Assembly: GCA_949987565.1 (NCBI GenBank)
Contig: OX465112.1
Location: 11,114,536-11,178,535, forward strand
Length of the DNA: 64,000 nt
Source of the DNA: Luidia sarsii
Lineage: Eukaryota > Echinodermata > Asteroidea > Paxillosida > Luidiidae
Reading direction: 5' to 3'
This document shows positions 23,471 through 36,200 of the stretch, piece by piece. The notes under the pieces are model-generated. The model worked only from the letters and a program-made list of their open reading frames with translations, was not told the DNA's origin and did no database searches. Every line of letters starts with the position of its first letter. Within the stretch, counting starts at the first letter, position 1. The translations under genes and the position numbers were made by a program.

Positions 23471-23579
23471 AGGTGGCCAATAACGTCAGAAACTACAGCT
23501 TGATAAAGTTCAAGTGATTTCCAACTATTCACACCCATTGTCGAATCAAACCTTTTGGGAACAAACATTCACGTCACTT

Positions 23580-24005
23580 TGCTTCCCAAAAAGGATCGAT
23601 TGTCTAAAAGGACCAAATCCACAAAATACTCTTTATCAGAAAAATCCTGGTCTCATTGAAAAGTTACCAGGATTACTCGTATTGGAATTCTGCAAGCTAG
23701 ATTTCAAAAAAAGGGACGCTGAGAAAGAGGTTTCAGAAAAGAGATTACGTAAAGAAATCCTTTTGGAATGGAGACGTTGTCATTGACACTTTCCTCCCCC
23801 CAAAAAGGATCGATTTCTGCAAAAGAACCCCATCCACATTATTTTTTTTCAGACAAATCCCAGTTTTTATTGAAAAATTACCCGGAATACCGGTACTTGT
23901 TCAGTTCAGTCAGATTTCAAAAAAGGGATTATGAAAAAGTGGTATCAGAAAAGAGATTTATGACAAGATTTTGCAATGGAGATATCATCGACACATCTTT
24001 ACCTT
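23580..24005. repeat. Diverged tandem duplication, unit about 215 bp
   Basis: AAAAAGGATCGATTGTCTAA at about 23588 recurs as AAAAAGGATCGATTTCTGCA near 23803. ATTTCAAAAAAAGGGACGCT...GAAAAGAGATTACG recurs as ATTTCAAAAAAGGGATTATG...GAAAAGAGATTTATG. Both copies have short open frames rich in K/R/E, but these are broken between the units, so I do not call a gene. Confidence 0.55.
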
Positions 24006-24056
24006 GTGAGAAGATAAATACATCACAAAAAATTATTTACCCCCTTAAATCCTAAC

Positions 24057-24062
24057 TTTATT
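24057..24062 (-). terminator. Candidate poly(A) signal of the ALMS1-like gene
   Basis: TTTATT on the plus strand reads AATAAA on the minus strand, about 185 bases beyond the stop codon at 24247-24249. It fits the end of the minus-strand gene. Confidence 0.5.
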
Positions 24063-24246
24063 ATAAGGGTTTTTGAAATTTGTTTAAGCACAAAACTAGA
24101 AAATACAAAAACGAAATCAAAAAATTATTGTTTTTTTTATTTCAGTTTCAAACACTGGGCACTTGAACATATTTTGAGAGGTATTAAAAATGAAGATGTA
24201 AATTGAGAATGTCAAATGTCGGATTGGTTCGTACGGTGGTCTCCGT

Positions 24247-27200
24247 TTAGGTTCCTGTCCACGGCTTGGTTTTGAGACGTTCACTCAGTTGCTGTTGAGA
24301 AAGGAACGAAAAAACACAAATCAGTTAACTGAAAACAAATATTGAAAAATTTGAAACCATTGACATTTCTTTTGTCAGGGCTGTAGTGAAAAAACAATTA
24401 TTAATCGTACATACCGTAGATACTGTATAGCATGCTGTTTACGTCGAGGAGAATGTAATTCAATGAGGGTTTACCCTTGCTCGACGTGAAAAACACTGCA
24501 TGCTCAGTGCTTTGCCCGATGCCTGATGAAAACAATTCAGGCAGCTCGGGCGGGATTCGAACCCGCGACTCCCGCTTTCTAGTGCAGACATCTGCACTGA
24601 GTATCCAGTGTTAATCACGTCGAGCAGGGGCAAACCCTCATTGCATTACATTCTCCTCGACGCAAACATCATGTTATATCTATGATGCAATGCAGTACCC
24701 GCCGCTATGCAATAATCAAATCCACCACACGACCTCAACCAGCTCGGTGGTCAAGTGGTAAGACATCTGCACTAGAAAGCGGGAGTCGTGGGTTCAAATC
24801 CCGCCCCAGCTGCTTGCATTGTTTTCATCAGGCATCCGGCAATGGGCTGAGTATTCAATGTTTATCACGTCGAGCAGGGCAAACCCTTATTGAATAGTGA
24901 TTGTGTGTTTGTTCATATACCATGCTTTAGTGAACAGTTTACATGTAGGCCACCATTGTTTTACCTTCCTAAATAGCTGGGCTTTGAGTCTGTTGGTTTC
25001 ATAGGCCGCTTGTCTCTTGCGTTCCTTCTCCCTCTGTACCACCTCAGGCAGTCTACTGTAGAGCCTGTATGCCCAAGACAATAACAAGCACATGGCATTG
25101 CAATAAGATAAGAGTTTGATAATATTAAACAATATTAGAGAGAAAAGGTCATTCAAAGTAAAGAAAAATGTAATAAATAGACTTCAAACTGTCAAATAGA
25201 GAAAAAGAGACACTGGCAATGACCTCTACAAACATTATAAAATACATCGCAGACCTAAATATAAAAAGACAATTAAATTGTATGGCAAAACTTAATCAAA
25301 CTGACATGACGAGTAAGACACTTGGTCCAAGTCCTTTGCAATACCACTTACTTCTCAGTGTGCTCCCGCATCTCTTTCTTGGACATCAATCGTTTCCTGG
25401 GCTTGTGGTGTTGCTCTGTAACGACCATCAAACAATGCCTGTGTAAGCTCTCAGTATCATTGCAACAACGAGGTATTGCAGAACAACGAGGTATTGCAGA
25501 ACAATGAAGTATTAAAGTGATATACACAAATTTTGCAAACTGCCTTTGAGAAAGGTCCTGCTAGGATCAAAACGTCAGGCCCACTAAATTCTGAGAACAA
25601 CGAGGTATTATAGAACAAAGAGGTACTGTAGAACAAAGTTGTATCGTAGAACAGAGGTATTGTAGAACAAAGAGGTATTGTAGAACAAAGATGTACTGTA
25701 GAACAAAGAGGTATTGTAGAACAAAGATGTACTGTAGAACAAAGAGGTATCGTAGAACAAAGAGGTACTGTAGAACAAAGAGGTATTGTAGAACAAAGAT
25801 GTACTGTAGAACAAAGAGGAATCGTAGAACAAAGAGGTACTGTAGAACAAAGAGGTATTGTAAAACAAAGGTAATGTAAAACAAAGGTAATGTAAAACAA
25901 AGGTATTATAAAACAAAGGTATTGTAGAACAAAGGTATTGTAGAACAAAGACTTCCCTTCCTGGTTCGCGTTTTCATCTTGCCCTTATTTTTAAAAGGAT
26001 TGTCAATTCCTATCTCATATTGTCATTTCCTGAGTCCCTTTCTATCTCCTTAGTCCCTTGAACCTTGAGTGGCTTTATAGCCTTGTTTTCGGCAAATTTG
26101 TGTAAAAAACAAAACCTGAGGATGACAGGCGGTGCAGGGAGTGGTGGGCAGTGGTTTACCGCTGTAAGGATGGGCCTGGGGGTTGGGCTTCTTGCTCCTG
26201 TGGTCCTCAAACAGTCGGCCCCGTTCCTCGTCGTACTGCCGCTGCACGTCTCTCTCCTCGGCGGCCAGCTTGATCTTCTTCTGGCGCTCGCGGGAGCGGG
26301 AGATGAAGTCCGAGCGACTCTTCTCAAAGGCCTCCTGCACGGAGACGTCACGGGGGAAACGGAGGAGGGCAATGGGTGAAGGACGGGAGCAATAGCAGAA
26401 CCTTCCTTCATCTAAATCCGGAGGCCTGCGGTTGTGACTAAGTGGAAGGTTTGCGGTGACACCATGTCAACCCGGCAGAACCTTGATGCTGGATTTTGCA
26501 GGAGTGGGGTACCATAGGTAATATTGATGCACAAAAAAAGGACGAGCAAGAAGATTGTGGGAGCATCTTCTGGGATACGGCTGCTGAATCCAATTAATAT
26601 TTGCTCATAGATAAAACATGTTTGCATTGAGGAGAATGTAATTCAAGGATCCTCACTGAATTACATTCTCCTAAACGCAAACATCTATGATGCAATGCGG
26701 TACCCACCGCTTTACAATATTCAAATGCACCACACGACCTCGACCAGCTCGGTGGTCAAGTGGTTAAGCCGTCCGTACTAGAAAGTGAGAGTCACGGGTT
26801 CGAATCCCGCACAAGCTGCCTGAAATATTTCTATCAGGCACCGGGCAAAGCACCGAGCACTCACGTCGAGCTGGACAAACCCCCATTGAATGAATGATTT
26901 GCTGTTTGCGTGATGACCGTGCGGGAGTTGGAATCATGCCGCACTCACTCACCTGAAGGGTGAGCTTGCCCTGGCTGGCTGTGACCTGCCTGTCCTTGAG
27001 TGGTCTGCGCTGGGCACTGGGCTCCATCTGTTGCCAGGCCATCTTCTTGCTGATTGGCTGGAACCAGGCCACGGAGGAGGGCATCGCTGCGACCTTGACC
27101 GGTCTGCACGGGTCAAACAAAAACCACAAGTCATCAGGCGCCTGCAGTAGCTGGGCAGCAATCAGCCAGAGTCTGCTCTACCCATACCGCGTACCTCCGC

Positions 27201-30200
27201 GGAAGGTGCTCCGCTGGCATAGTTGCCAACCTTTGAGAAAGGTCCTACTATGATCTAAAAGTCAGGCCCTCTAACCTTTACGATTTTTGTATTGCAGGTC
27301 ATTTTAGTCAGTGAGTAGTTTGCAACAGTTTTTTGTATAATTTACTTCATTTGTAAGTTGTAGTGGGCCATATGGTTTCTGTGCATCGCTCATCATCTTG
27401 CAATCAATCGTATATGTACATGTAAGTTAAAGTTACATCGAGTTTGGTGACTGAAATCGACCCCTGTGTGCTTCTTCAGATATGAAATCACTCTCCACAT
27501 TCAAACAATGCCTGCCACAGTGCTGGAAGGCCAAGCCATCGCTCCGACACAGGCCAGAGGCTCAACTTACTGAGGGATGCGCTTGCGTGCTTTGCTCGTC
27601 TCCGTGGCTGGCCGGGGCTGTCTGAAGATGCTGCCCTTGCCTTTGTCCTCCCCGTCTCGGCGCTGTGGCCTGGCCTCGCCCGGCCTGGCCAGTCCCGGCG
27701 TGGTCTGGGTGCCCAGGGCCACTGTGAATGTGGTGCCCTGCTCGTCCACACACACAATGTAGACACCGATGGTCAAGCGTCAGGGGAGAGAAACCAGAGC
27801 GATCGTTAGCGGTGCAAGCCAGACGTCACTTTTATCAAAGGCCTGGGTGGCAGCTGCCACATGATCTTCATTTGTACACAACACGCTTGTCCAAGGAAGA
27901 AAAACTGTGGACTGCATGCGAGACCGCAAGTAACAATATCATTAAACAAACAACGATCTGCATTCCAATCACGTACATGCAGATTAGACTGGTTCGCTGT
28001 CTGTATCAGGAAAAGGTAAATAAATTTTAAAAACCTGGTCACTACACAGCATTTACAATTCTGTGGAATTGCAAGGACTACTTTTATAATATGTGACTGG
28101 GTCTGCAAAAAAAGGCCCTTAAGTCTGAAAGAAATATTCCAAATTATACCCATAGTCAGAAAGAGCATGAAATGAGCTTTATTTTGATGCAGGTTTGGCC
28201 TCTGTGGCACGTTCCATTCCTGAGATATATTAAAATTTCTTATCACCGAAAACGAAACACATTTTACTGGGGGATAAAAGTGGCAAGGTGAAGCTTACAA
28301 AATGCTACATTTTTCGTCTTTATTGATGGAAATGAATGGTTCTTCCAATTGATTATGAAAGAATGGACATCAATCCTACAGGTACATGTATACAAGTACA
28401 TCAAAACATTAAAAAAAAAAGAATTTGAAAGAAACCATTTAAAGAAAAAAATGGGCACTGAAAAGATGCCTGGTGCTAAGTGGCAATGCATTGAAGAATG
28501 GAGAAGTTCTGAGAATGACTTGTGCTTACCCTTTTCCTGCTAGGTATATGGGATGTGTCTGGTGTAGCCTCCACCGTGCCGTGTACGTGCGGAGCAATAC
28601 GGGTTGGCAGACGCGACTCCCTGCTATTCCGGGCCCGCGGCTCGTGCTGACCGTTGCCGGACCGACGCTGCCTGTCAGGCTTGCTGGGCTCGGGCCTGGC
28701 TGGCAGCGGCCTCTGACCGACCTCCTCCATCTCCTCCTCCTCGCCGACCCCGGCCACCTCCTCCAGCGAGCGCGACCTCCTGACCCCGGCCGGCCTGCAG
28801 GTGCAAGGCACGCTGGCCTCCGAGACGCCGTCGCTCTGCAGGTCGCTGCTGCTGCCGTACATAACCTGGAAGTCGTCCCTGTGACCCCGATGCGGCGGGC
28901 CTCGTTGCTGGAGGCGGTGAGCTGCCGGCAGCTGCTCCGTGAGCGTGCTCTCCGTGGACGTGGTGTCGTTATCCCGGCTGGTCTCCAGGACGGGGCTCAG
29001 GGCAGCGTTGGAGGGTGGCGCGGGCGGCCTGAGCATCTTCCCGCCGTTGATCTGCCGGGGATCTTTGCCGGGTGCTGGGACGGCGGGCGTGCTGGCCATC
29101 GTGGGGACGTCCTCCCGCCGTCTGTCCCCGTCTGCAGTCACGGGCTGCTGCTGCTGCTGCTGCTGTTGTTGTCGCATGCGGCGGCGATGGTGCTCCCGCT
29201 GCCTGTCAATCCGCTGCTGGAGCTTGGACAGCTTGGCGCCCAGCTTGCGGATGCCCTGCTCACCCAGCAGGCGGATGAGCGCGTCCGACTCAAGGCTCAG
29301 GTCCGAGATGAAGGAGGTGACGCTGAGCTCTTCCATGGAGTCGCCCAGTGAGGGCGGGCCGCGGCCCTCCAAGGGGCTCTCCACGGGCTCCGAGGGGCGC
29401 TGCACGGCCACGCCGTCCCCTGGGGGCGCTCTGCTCAATTCGGAGCGACGCTGGACGGCCACAGGGATGGAGGTAGGGGGCTGATGGGCCCGGATTCGAG
29501 GTGGGTCCTCGACAGCATGACCCCTGAGAGGAGAGGTTTGATGATGGCATATTAGGTGATGCAGAATGCACAATGTTGAAGGACTTGGGTGCTTGAACAT
29601 GCTGAATGAAATCACATGTAGAATGTCTACTGAAAGTCTGATCCGTGTCAGAGGGCTCTCAGATACCTGAGGAGTCATTTTCAGAGAAATCTGGGAAAAC
29701 TGATTTTGGGTCGAAAACTGAAAATTCTGACAGGAAACCTGTCAAACGTCAGAAAGTGGGCAAAAAATGACTTCAACTGGTCTACCGAAAGTCCGATCCA
29801 TGTCAGAGGGCTCTCAGATACCTGAGGAGTCATTTTCAGAGAAATCTGGGAAAACAGATTTTGGGTCAAAAACTGAAAATTCTGACAGGAGCGGACCTGT
29901 CAAAAATGTCAGAAATTGGGCCAAAAATCTAGTTTTTTTGAGGGGGCCAAAAATGACTTCAACTGGAGCATTACCCATAGAGTGGGTCTGTTGCTAGTGC
30001 TTGTCTGTCTTCCAGTGGTTGTCTCTCCGGGGTGTAAGGCCTCTCTTTGTCCCACTTCTTCCTCTGCTTGGTGGGTATATCAAGACTAGAGGAGGTCTCA
30101 CCGCTGTCTGTCTCGTCTATGACACCAAGAAAGGAACAAATCACACGTTCAATTGAAAAACAAAAAAATTGCAAAGAAAATTTGACTGGACCGGGATTTG

Positions 30201-33200
30201 AGCCTGAGAACCTGAGTTTTGCATACCATGGGTGGATTTCACAAAGCCTTGCGATGCATCATAAGTCAACTTATGATGGATGACCCATCGTTGAAATTGG
30301 CCGTGTGGTTTTTGTGCATCGCTCAAGACGCTCATTATCTTGCGATTGATCATAAGTGATGATGGGTTTAATGAAATTAACCACAGGGCTCTTACACGTA
30401 CCCATCAGAGCTATTAGTTTGACTGGAATTCAAAAAGAGCTGCATCCACTTTGTGTGATCCCCGAGCTGCTGCAGCCAGGTTTGCAACAATTAGTTGTTT
30501 GCTTCTAAAATGAAATTGAGGATGTGATCCCTGGAGATATACGGCAGTTAATGGTTAAAATGCTTCTGACTGGCACCCCCCCACCATGGCAAAGATTAGT
30601 TGACTATTTGGGAAGGCCATCATCTAAGGGCTGGATAGTTCAGATGGAAAAAAAGTTATGAACGCATGTATGCAAAACAGGTCCAATCAAAATTTTGTAC
30701 GTTTTTTTTTTCTTTTTCAATTTGTTCAAAAGTTCCCAGTCAGTTATTTTGTTCACTATAAAAGATTATCTTCAGAGAAAAGCAGCTACACGTTTAGTGT
30801 CGGTAGGAAAAAATGAGTGAATCCTAGAGAAAAAATTGATACCTGTATCTTGGATCCAGTTGGAGACAGCGTGTCTGGCAGGATCTCTGACCAGGCTGGT
30901 GACTCGCCGGATTCTCTCCGAGTCCAGACTAGACTGGCTGCCAGCACTCTCCTGCCGGGTGGCCTTGTACTGCTGGTACTCCTCCCACGTCTGGGCCATC
31001 TCCCTCATCTGGGGATCAGTCTCCTCATCCTTCAAACCACCCAAAGAGGAGCACCGTTATCTCATCGTCTGCAGCCTAAGCTCAATTTATTCAAGTCAAG
31101 TCTGATGGCTCGACCTCGGCCTCATTCAATGCTATGCCATGTCCCCCTCCTCCAGTCCACCCAGGGCTTGCCCTATCAGGAGTCGGTATTGCCTAGTATC
31201 AGTCAAGAGTGGTGCCAAATTCCACGTGGCCACATGCACAACAAAGAACAATGTAATGTACCGGTAGACTGGTGTTATGAATATGAACACTTCTTCCAGT
31301 GAACTGACTGTAAAGACTGACATACTGACAGGCTATCCCTTCCTGGAATCCTTCACAAAGCAATACCGTATACCGGTACCTAGCTCCATTTTCTAACAAA
31401 TGTTGATGAGACATTCATGGACAAATGTTCTCTGTAACTGTGTTCCTTTTGCATGGAATGCAGAGCTAATGGCTAACTCCAAGTAAGTTGCAAGAACTTG
31501 TAGTACGAAAGACTACACTACTGTAATTCACAGTGCTCGATAAAACTGCCCTAATGCTAATTCAACTTGCTTTGAGGAATTGAATTCAACATGCAAGGAA
31601 ACAGAGTAAAATATGCCGCATATGATCAAACTCAGACAATGAAAGAAAATGTTTCAGTTTGATTTTGTTTTTTAAAAAGAATCAAGCAAATACATGTAAG
31701 ATGATGACCTATCAATTGCTTGTTAACATGTAAATCTATACCGGTACTAAAGATGTACAGTAGTCACTTCTGCATTTGCTTTGATAGGTGACTCTGTCAA
31801 ATTAATGAAACAAAAATTACCTGAAGGACTTGCTGAAGCACCTGCCTACTGTAGGAGCCAGGCATTGATGGTATACCAGTAGTCTGGGTGCCAGACTGGA
31901 ATGAGCCGGGGTGTCGGAACCCCTCAGCATTGTTTGGCGGATAGCGCCCTCTACCTCTCAGTCTGAGCAGCTCTTCGGTGTCCAGCGCGGAGTCTGGCAG
32001 GCGGGCCGGAGGGGAATACTCCCTACCGCGGCCCCCGCCGTGCTCGTCCCTTGCGTAATGGTCGGGACCTCGCTGGGGCGAGACCCGGCCGTTGGCGCTC
32101 TGCGCTTTGAATCCGAACCGGTGCTTGGCGGACGGGTCGGCGTCGGGGTGAGCGCCGTATCGAGGAGCCTCCGGGCTGCCTGCCTTGGCCGGATCGCTCA
32201 GGCTCTGGGAGAATCCCGGCCGTCGGAGTCGGCTCTCTTGGGGCGGCTGCCCGAGGCGAGACTGTGCTGCGGACTGGGCGGAGGCAGTGACGGGGCCCGC
32301 CGGGGATGTCAACGGGGGCGGGCTGGCGCTGAGGAGCTCGGCGGGGTAGTCGATGTAGGACCGCGGCGGCCGCTCGGCGTCCCTGACCTCCGGCGGCCTG
32401 GAGGAGGTGGTGGGGATCTTGGAGCGGCCGGCCGGGGAGCGGGGACTCCGGGTGGGCGAGGGCTTGCGCTCGGCGGTCCGGCCGTGCAGACGGAACTCGG
32501 CCTCCGGGCCGGGCAACTCCGCGGACTGGCGGTGCTGGGGGCTGTCCCTGCTGCCGTAAGCAGTCGCTGGAAACACTGGAGGCTGAGCATCATCAGAGCC
32601 TATCACAGAGGAGATGAGTATATGCAGATATACATGTAGGTTTGTCAAATATACCCACAGATACTTACTTGCAACCTAGACAATTGAAAGAAGTGGTTGA
32701 TAGTACTAACATGTACGTTCATGTGTAAAGAGTATACGTACATGTATATGTACATGTACAGGTAGCATACATTATATATCGGAAAGATGCTAGACAGGCT
32801 AGAAAGTCACTAAAAGCATGTGCACACTGGGTTTTCCTGACAAACTTTGTTTCCAAAGGTACATTGCTGCACTGCTTCTGACCCATCCCCAACCCAATTT
32901 GTAACTCCTGCACATCGAGCACAGTCTCAATACATGTACCAATCGCCACCTCGGAGCCACAAAATTCCAGGGGAAACCCTGCTTCATATAGTGAGCCTAT
33001 CTATTTCATCTCTTACCAATGTGACTGCTCTCCTGGGTAGTCTTGCTACTGGGCGTGTCATCTTGGTTCAAGGCATACGTGTACATCACTTCACTGCTGC
33101 CCGGCGGTTTGTAAGGCCTCAGGATACTCCCCGATAACCGTTCCCCTCTATCCTCTTCGTGCATGGCCGGCAGACAGCCTGGATAGCCCACTTCCGGGGG

Positions 33201-36200
33201 CGACTTGTAGACCTGGGACCTCTCAGGGCTCGGGGCCCTGTCGCTCTCCCTCGACGTCGCCCGCTGGTACTCGCGAGCCGTGATGGGTATCCGGCTAGAG
33301 CTGGCGCCTGCTTGGTAGGCAAGCGGGCTGGCCGGGAGCTCGGTCTTCAACTGCAGCGCCCTCTCCTTCGCCTCTCGGCTCCGCCGTCGGCTGGCCCTCT
33401 CCAGCGAGCCCGTGTGGCCCGCCTTGTCCGAGATCTGCCGGGCGTACTTGCGGCCGCGGAACTTGGACAGGTCTATCTCGGGCGAGGAGTGGGAGCGCTG
33501 CATCCCTGGGGGCTCGTCCGGCGACTCCGCGTCTTCCTCGCTCTCCCGAGGAGCGCCTCCCTCCAGGGAGGACGGTTGCTGGTCTTCTTGGTGGAGGTAG
33601 TACGGCCGCTTCATCTGGCCAGGCAGCAACCCGTAGGCCAACTGCTGTGGGGCACTTGCCTTGGTGTCGCCAGTCCACGCTTCGGTGGGGAGCTGATCCA
33701 GGCGATTCAAGTTGGGTCTCTCGTTGGCATTCTGACCAAGCACTGGCGGCCGTTGATTGTAATCCACGCTGTGGTCAAACGTTCTTTCCGTGACCCTCTG
33801 CATCTGGGAGGCCAGCAGCTGCTGCGCGTAGCTCAACGCTCCGTAGGGCTTGCCCTCATGCACTTCGGCCGGCCGGGCCAGAGAGTTGAGGGTTTCCTCC
33901 TGGCTCCTGTTGGGGAATGCAAGGCCGGCACTGGCCGCCAGTGAGTTCCGATCCTGGCTCTTCATCTCGGCCAGCCGGATCTCGGCGTCCAGCACGGCGG
34001 CCTCCTGCAGGATCCTGAGGACGTGCTCCTGAGGAGGGTCTCTCTCCAGGATGGCTCTCACCCTGCTGGCTAGCGAGTCCATACTCTCGATGCTTTCTCC
34101 GTACGGAGAGGTCCCGTTGCTGAGCTCTCCCTGCCTGAGTCCCTGCGATGAGAGCGAATTCGTGCCCTCAAGCTCGATTCTTGAGGCACTTGTGTCTCTG
34201 GCCTCCAACCTCCTCAGCAACGGGTCGCCCGGGTCGCTCATCAGAGGACCTCCGGCGATGACCATCCCGGGAGAGATGTTGGCGTTCACCACGTGCGAAG
34301 TGTTCTCCAGGAGCTGCTGCACCCTCTGGGAGAGAGCATCAGGGGTCCGGTAATTGGACCCCTCCGTGATGCTGTTTGGTCTCCTGTTGGACAAGCCCTG
34401 AAGGGCTTCGTGACCCGCTGCTAGTGTTGGGGGAGGTGTGGGGTCAGTTCTCTCCTGACTCACCGACGAAGCCAGGGGAAGGGTCATGCTCTTGGACAGG
34501 GAGGTCTGCTGGTCAGCATACGCTTCCCAAGTCATCAGGGAGCCTCCTGATGAAGGGCTGGGCTGATACCCTTCCCTGGATCGGCTCGTGTAGCCTTCGT
34601 CAAGGTTTGGCCGAGGCTGATGCAATACTCTGTTGATGATTGCCCTGACCGAGCTGGAGGTGCTGGCATCGGAGAGGACGGGGGACGGGGACTCCCCCAC
34701 GCCCTGCTGGGGCGCAGGTCCGGGGATCCTCTGCCTCGGCTGTGACTCGTTCAGAATCTGCTCCACCCGATCGCCCAGCGAGTCGGCGCCGACGCTCTCG
34801 GACGAGCCGGTCCGGGCCGAGTCCGGGGTGCGGCTCCCGGGGACCAGCGCTCTCAGTCCGTGACTGGAGCCGGAGCTGAGGAGGTTCTCGATGCTGTCCG
34901 GGGAGCCAGCCTCGCTGGTGAAGCTGCCGCTGTCCTCCGAGGGACTCTTCTTAGAGGCCTCCCTCTTGGGCAGCTCTCCGGGAGGAGCGGACGTGGCCGA
35001 CAGCAGCAGTGCAACTTTCCTAGATAACGAGTCTTGACTCTGAACCGTGTCAAGACTTCCACGCGGGCCGGACGCTGCCTTCTCTAGTGCAAGGGTGGGA
35101 GTCCTGATCATCCTTCCGTCAACGGTTGTCGCCGGTGGATAATCTCCGCCAACAAGATGCAGGTTCTGGTTGAAGTCTCGGTACGGTTCTTGGACGTCGG
35201 ATCTCTCGTTCGCTTTCCCGCCGTCACCCATCTGGTGCGCTCCATCGGGAGTGGCACTCTGCAACTCAGGAGGATACTGAATGTAGGACCTGGCCATCTG
35301 GATGCTGGAGGACTCGGTTGCTGAACTACTTGCTGTCGATTGCTCAGCAGACCCAGTGCCTCTCAAGAGCTTCTGCTGCAAGGCCACCGGGTCGAAAGGG
35401 TCCTTTGCGGGCAGCTTCTTGGACGGGCTGGCCTCTCTCTTCAGCGGATCTCCGCCGCTCTGCATCGTGAGCATCTCGGGCTCTTGCACCGTTGCCAGCA
35501 GACTGGGCGCCGATCCGGGCTTACCCTGTAATGCCGGCGTGAAGCTGACCGGCTCCAGGTTGTCGAGGTCTATGGGCAGCTGCACGTGAGAACCTCGCAG
35601 GGATTGGGCACTCTTGGCCTCTCTCGAGAGACTGATGGAGTCCTCGCTCAGGAAACCTTGGGTACTTCCTGAGCTCTCCCCTCTACTTGCCAGAGAGCCT
35701 GCCGCTACTCCGCCAGCAGATGAGGACCTCTTGCTGTCACCTCCAACAGACCCCTCTCTCTGAGGACTCCCTTTCGGCTCCTCGAGGGTTCTCAAATCGG
35801 ACAGGAGAACGGCTGCTGTGGCATCGTCCTGGTGGCGGATGAAAGGGGTGGAGGTGAATTTGGGCTTCTGACCGGTCATGGAAATGGAGTCACCGATGAC
35901 ACTGGTCATCGCTTTAAAGCTGGTCAAGGAATCCTCGGCTGCCTGACGGCTTGCGTCTGGCTGTGCATAGGATCTAGGAGGGTGCTCAGAGGCGGCGTCT
36001 ACAGGCGTTTCCGGTGCACCATCCTGTACGCCCGAGTCTGCCTGCTTCGCACTCGCTATGGAATGCAGAGTGGATTTCTTCAAGACCCCCTCGGACAAAT
36101 CCTGGTCTGTCAACTGATCGGGGAGGGACACGCTATCTCCAAAAGACGGCTCCGATGACCTCAAGCTGCTCTGTCCATCGATGGGATGGGAGGAGAGGTC

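Larger units (their letters stand above)
19463..24246. other. Intergenic region between the convergent EVC and ALMS1-like genes
   Basis: No exon is supported. Visible content: AT-rich sequence near 19500-20100, a putative hairpin-type element around 21165-21262 (GATGGATAATCCATCCC, ending ATGAAATCAACCAC), one arm of the palindromic element at 21651-21700, SINE-B pieces at about 22265-22310 and 23115-23470, and a diverged tandem duplication at about 23580-24005. The poly(A) signal of the minus-strand gene is at 24057-24062. Confidence 0.5.
24247..27103 (-). other. ALMS-motif exons (C-terminal domain of the ALMS1-like protein)
   Basis: Five short exons encode roughly the last 180 residues. The 27103-26953 exon gives VAWFQPISKKMAWQQMEP and ends KLTLQ. 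26334-26160 gives EAFEKSRSDFISRSRERQKK and RGRLFEDHRSKKPNP. 25415-25352 gives KRLMSKKEMREHTE. 25064-24965 gives LYSRLPEVVQREKERKRQAA and NRLKAQLFRK. 24291-24247 gives QLSERLKTKPWTGT and the stop. The last exon has only 15 codons and was located by looking for a C-terminal tail like that of human ALMS1 (QLLGRKVPWD as I recall it). In vertebrate ALMS1 this region contributes to centrosome targeting. Confidence 0.85.

Noticed and set aside
23514..24055. K/R/E-rich short frames at 23.5-24.0 kb as a small gene
   Set aside because: They belong to a diverged tandem duplication; no start, splice or stop arrangement joins the two units.
25567..25948. Repetitive SLFYNT/FVLQYL proteins
   Set aside because: Product of the 18-bp GTATTGTAGAACAAAGAG satellite, not a gene.
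28473..29484. Long plus-strand open frames opposite ALMS1-like exon 8
   Set aside because: Antisense shadows of a GC-rich coding exon; the minus frame joins in phase to its neighbours and the plus frames do not.
31911..34863. Long plus-strand open frames (for example 242 and 261 codons) opposite ALMS1-like exons 4 and 5
   Set aside because: Shadows of the minus-strand coding frame, without splice sites or domains.
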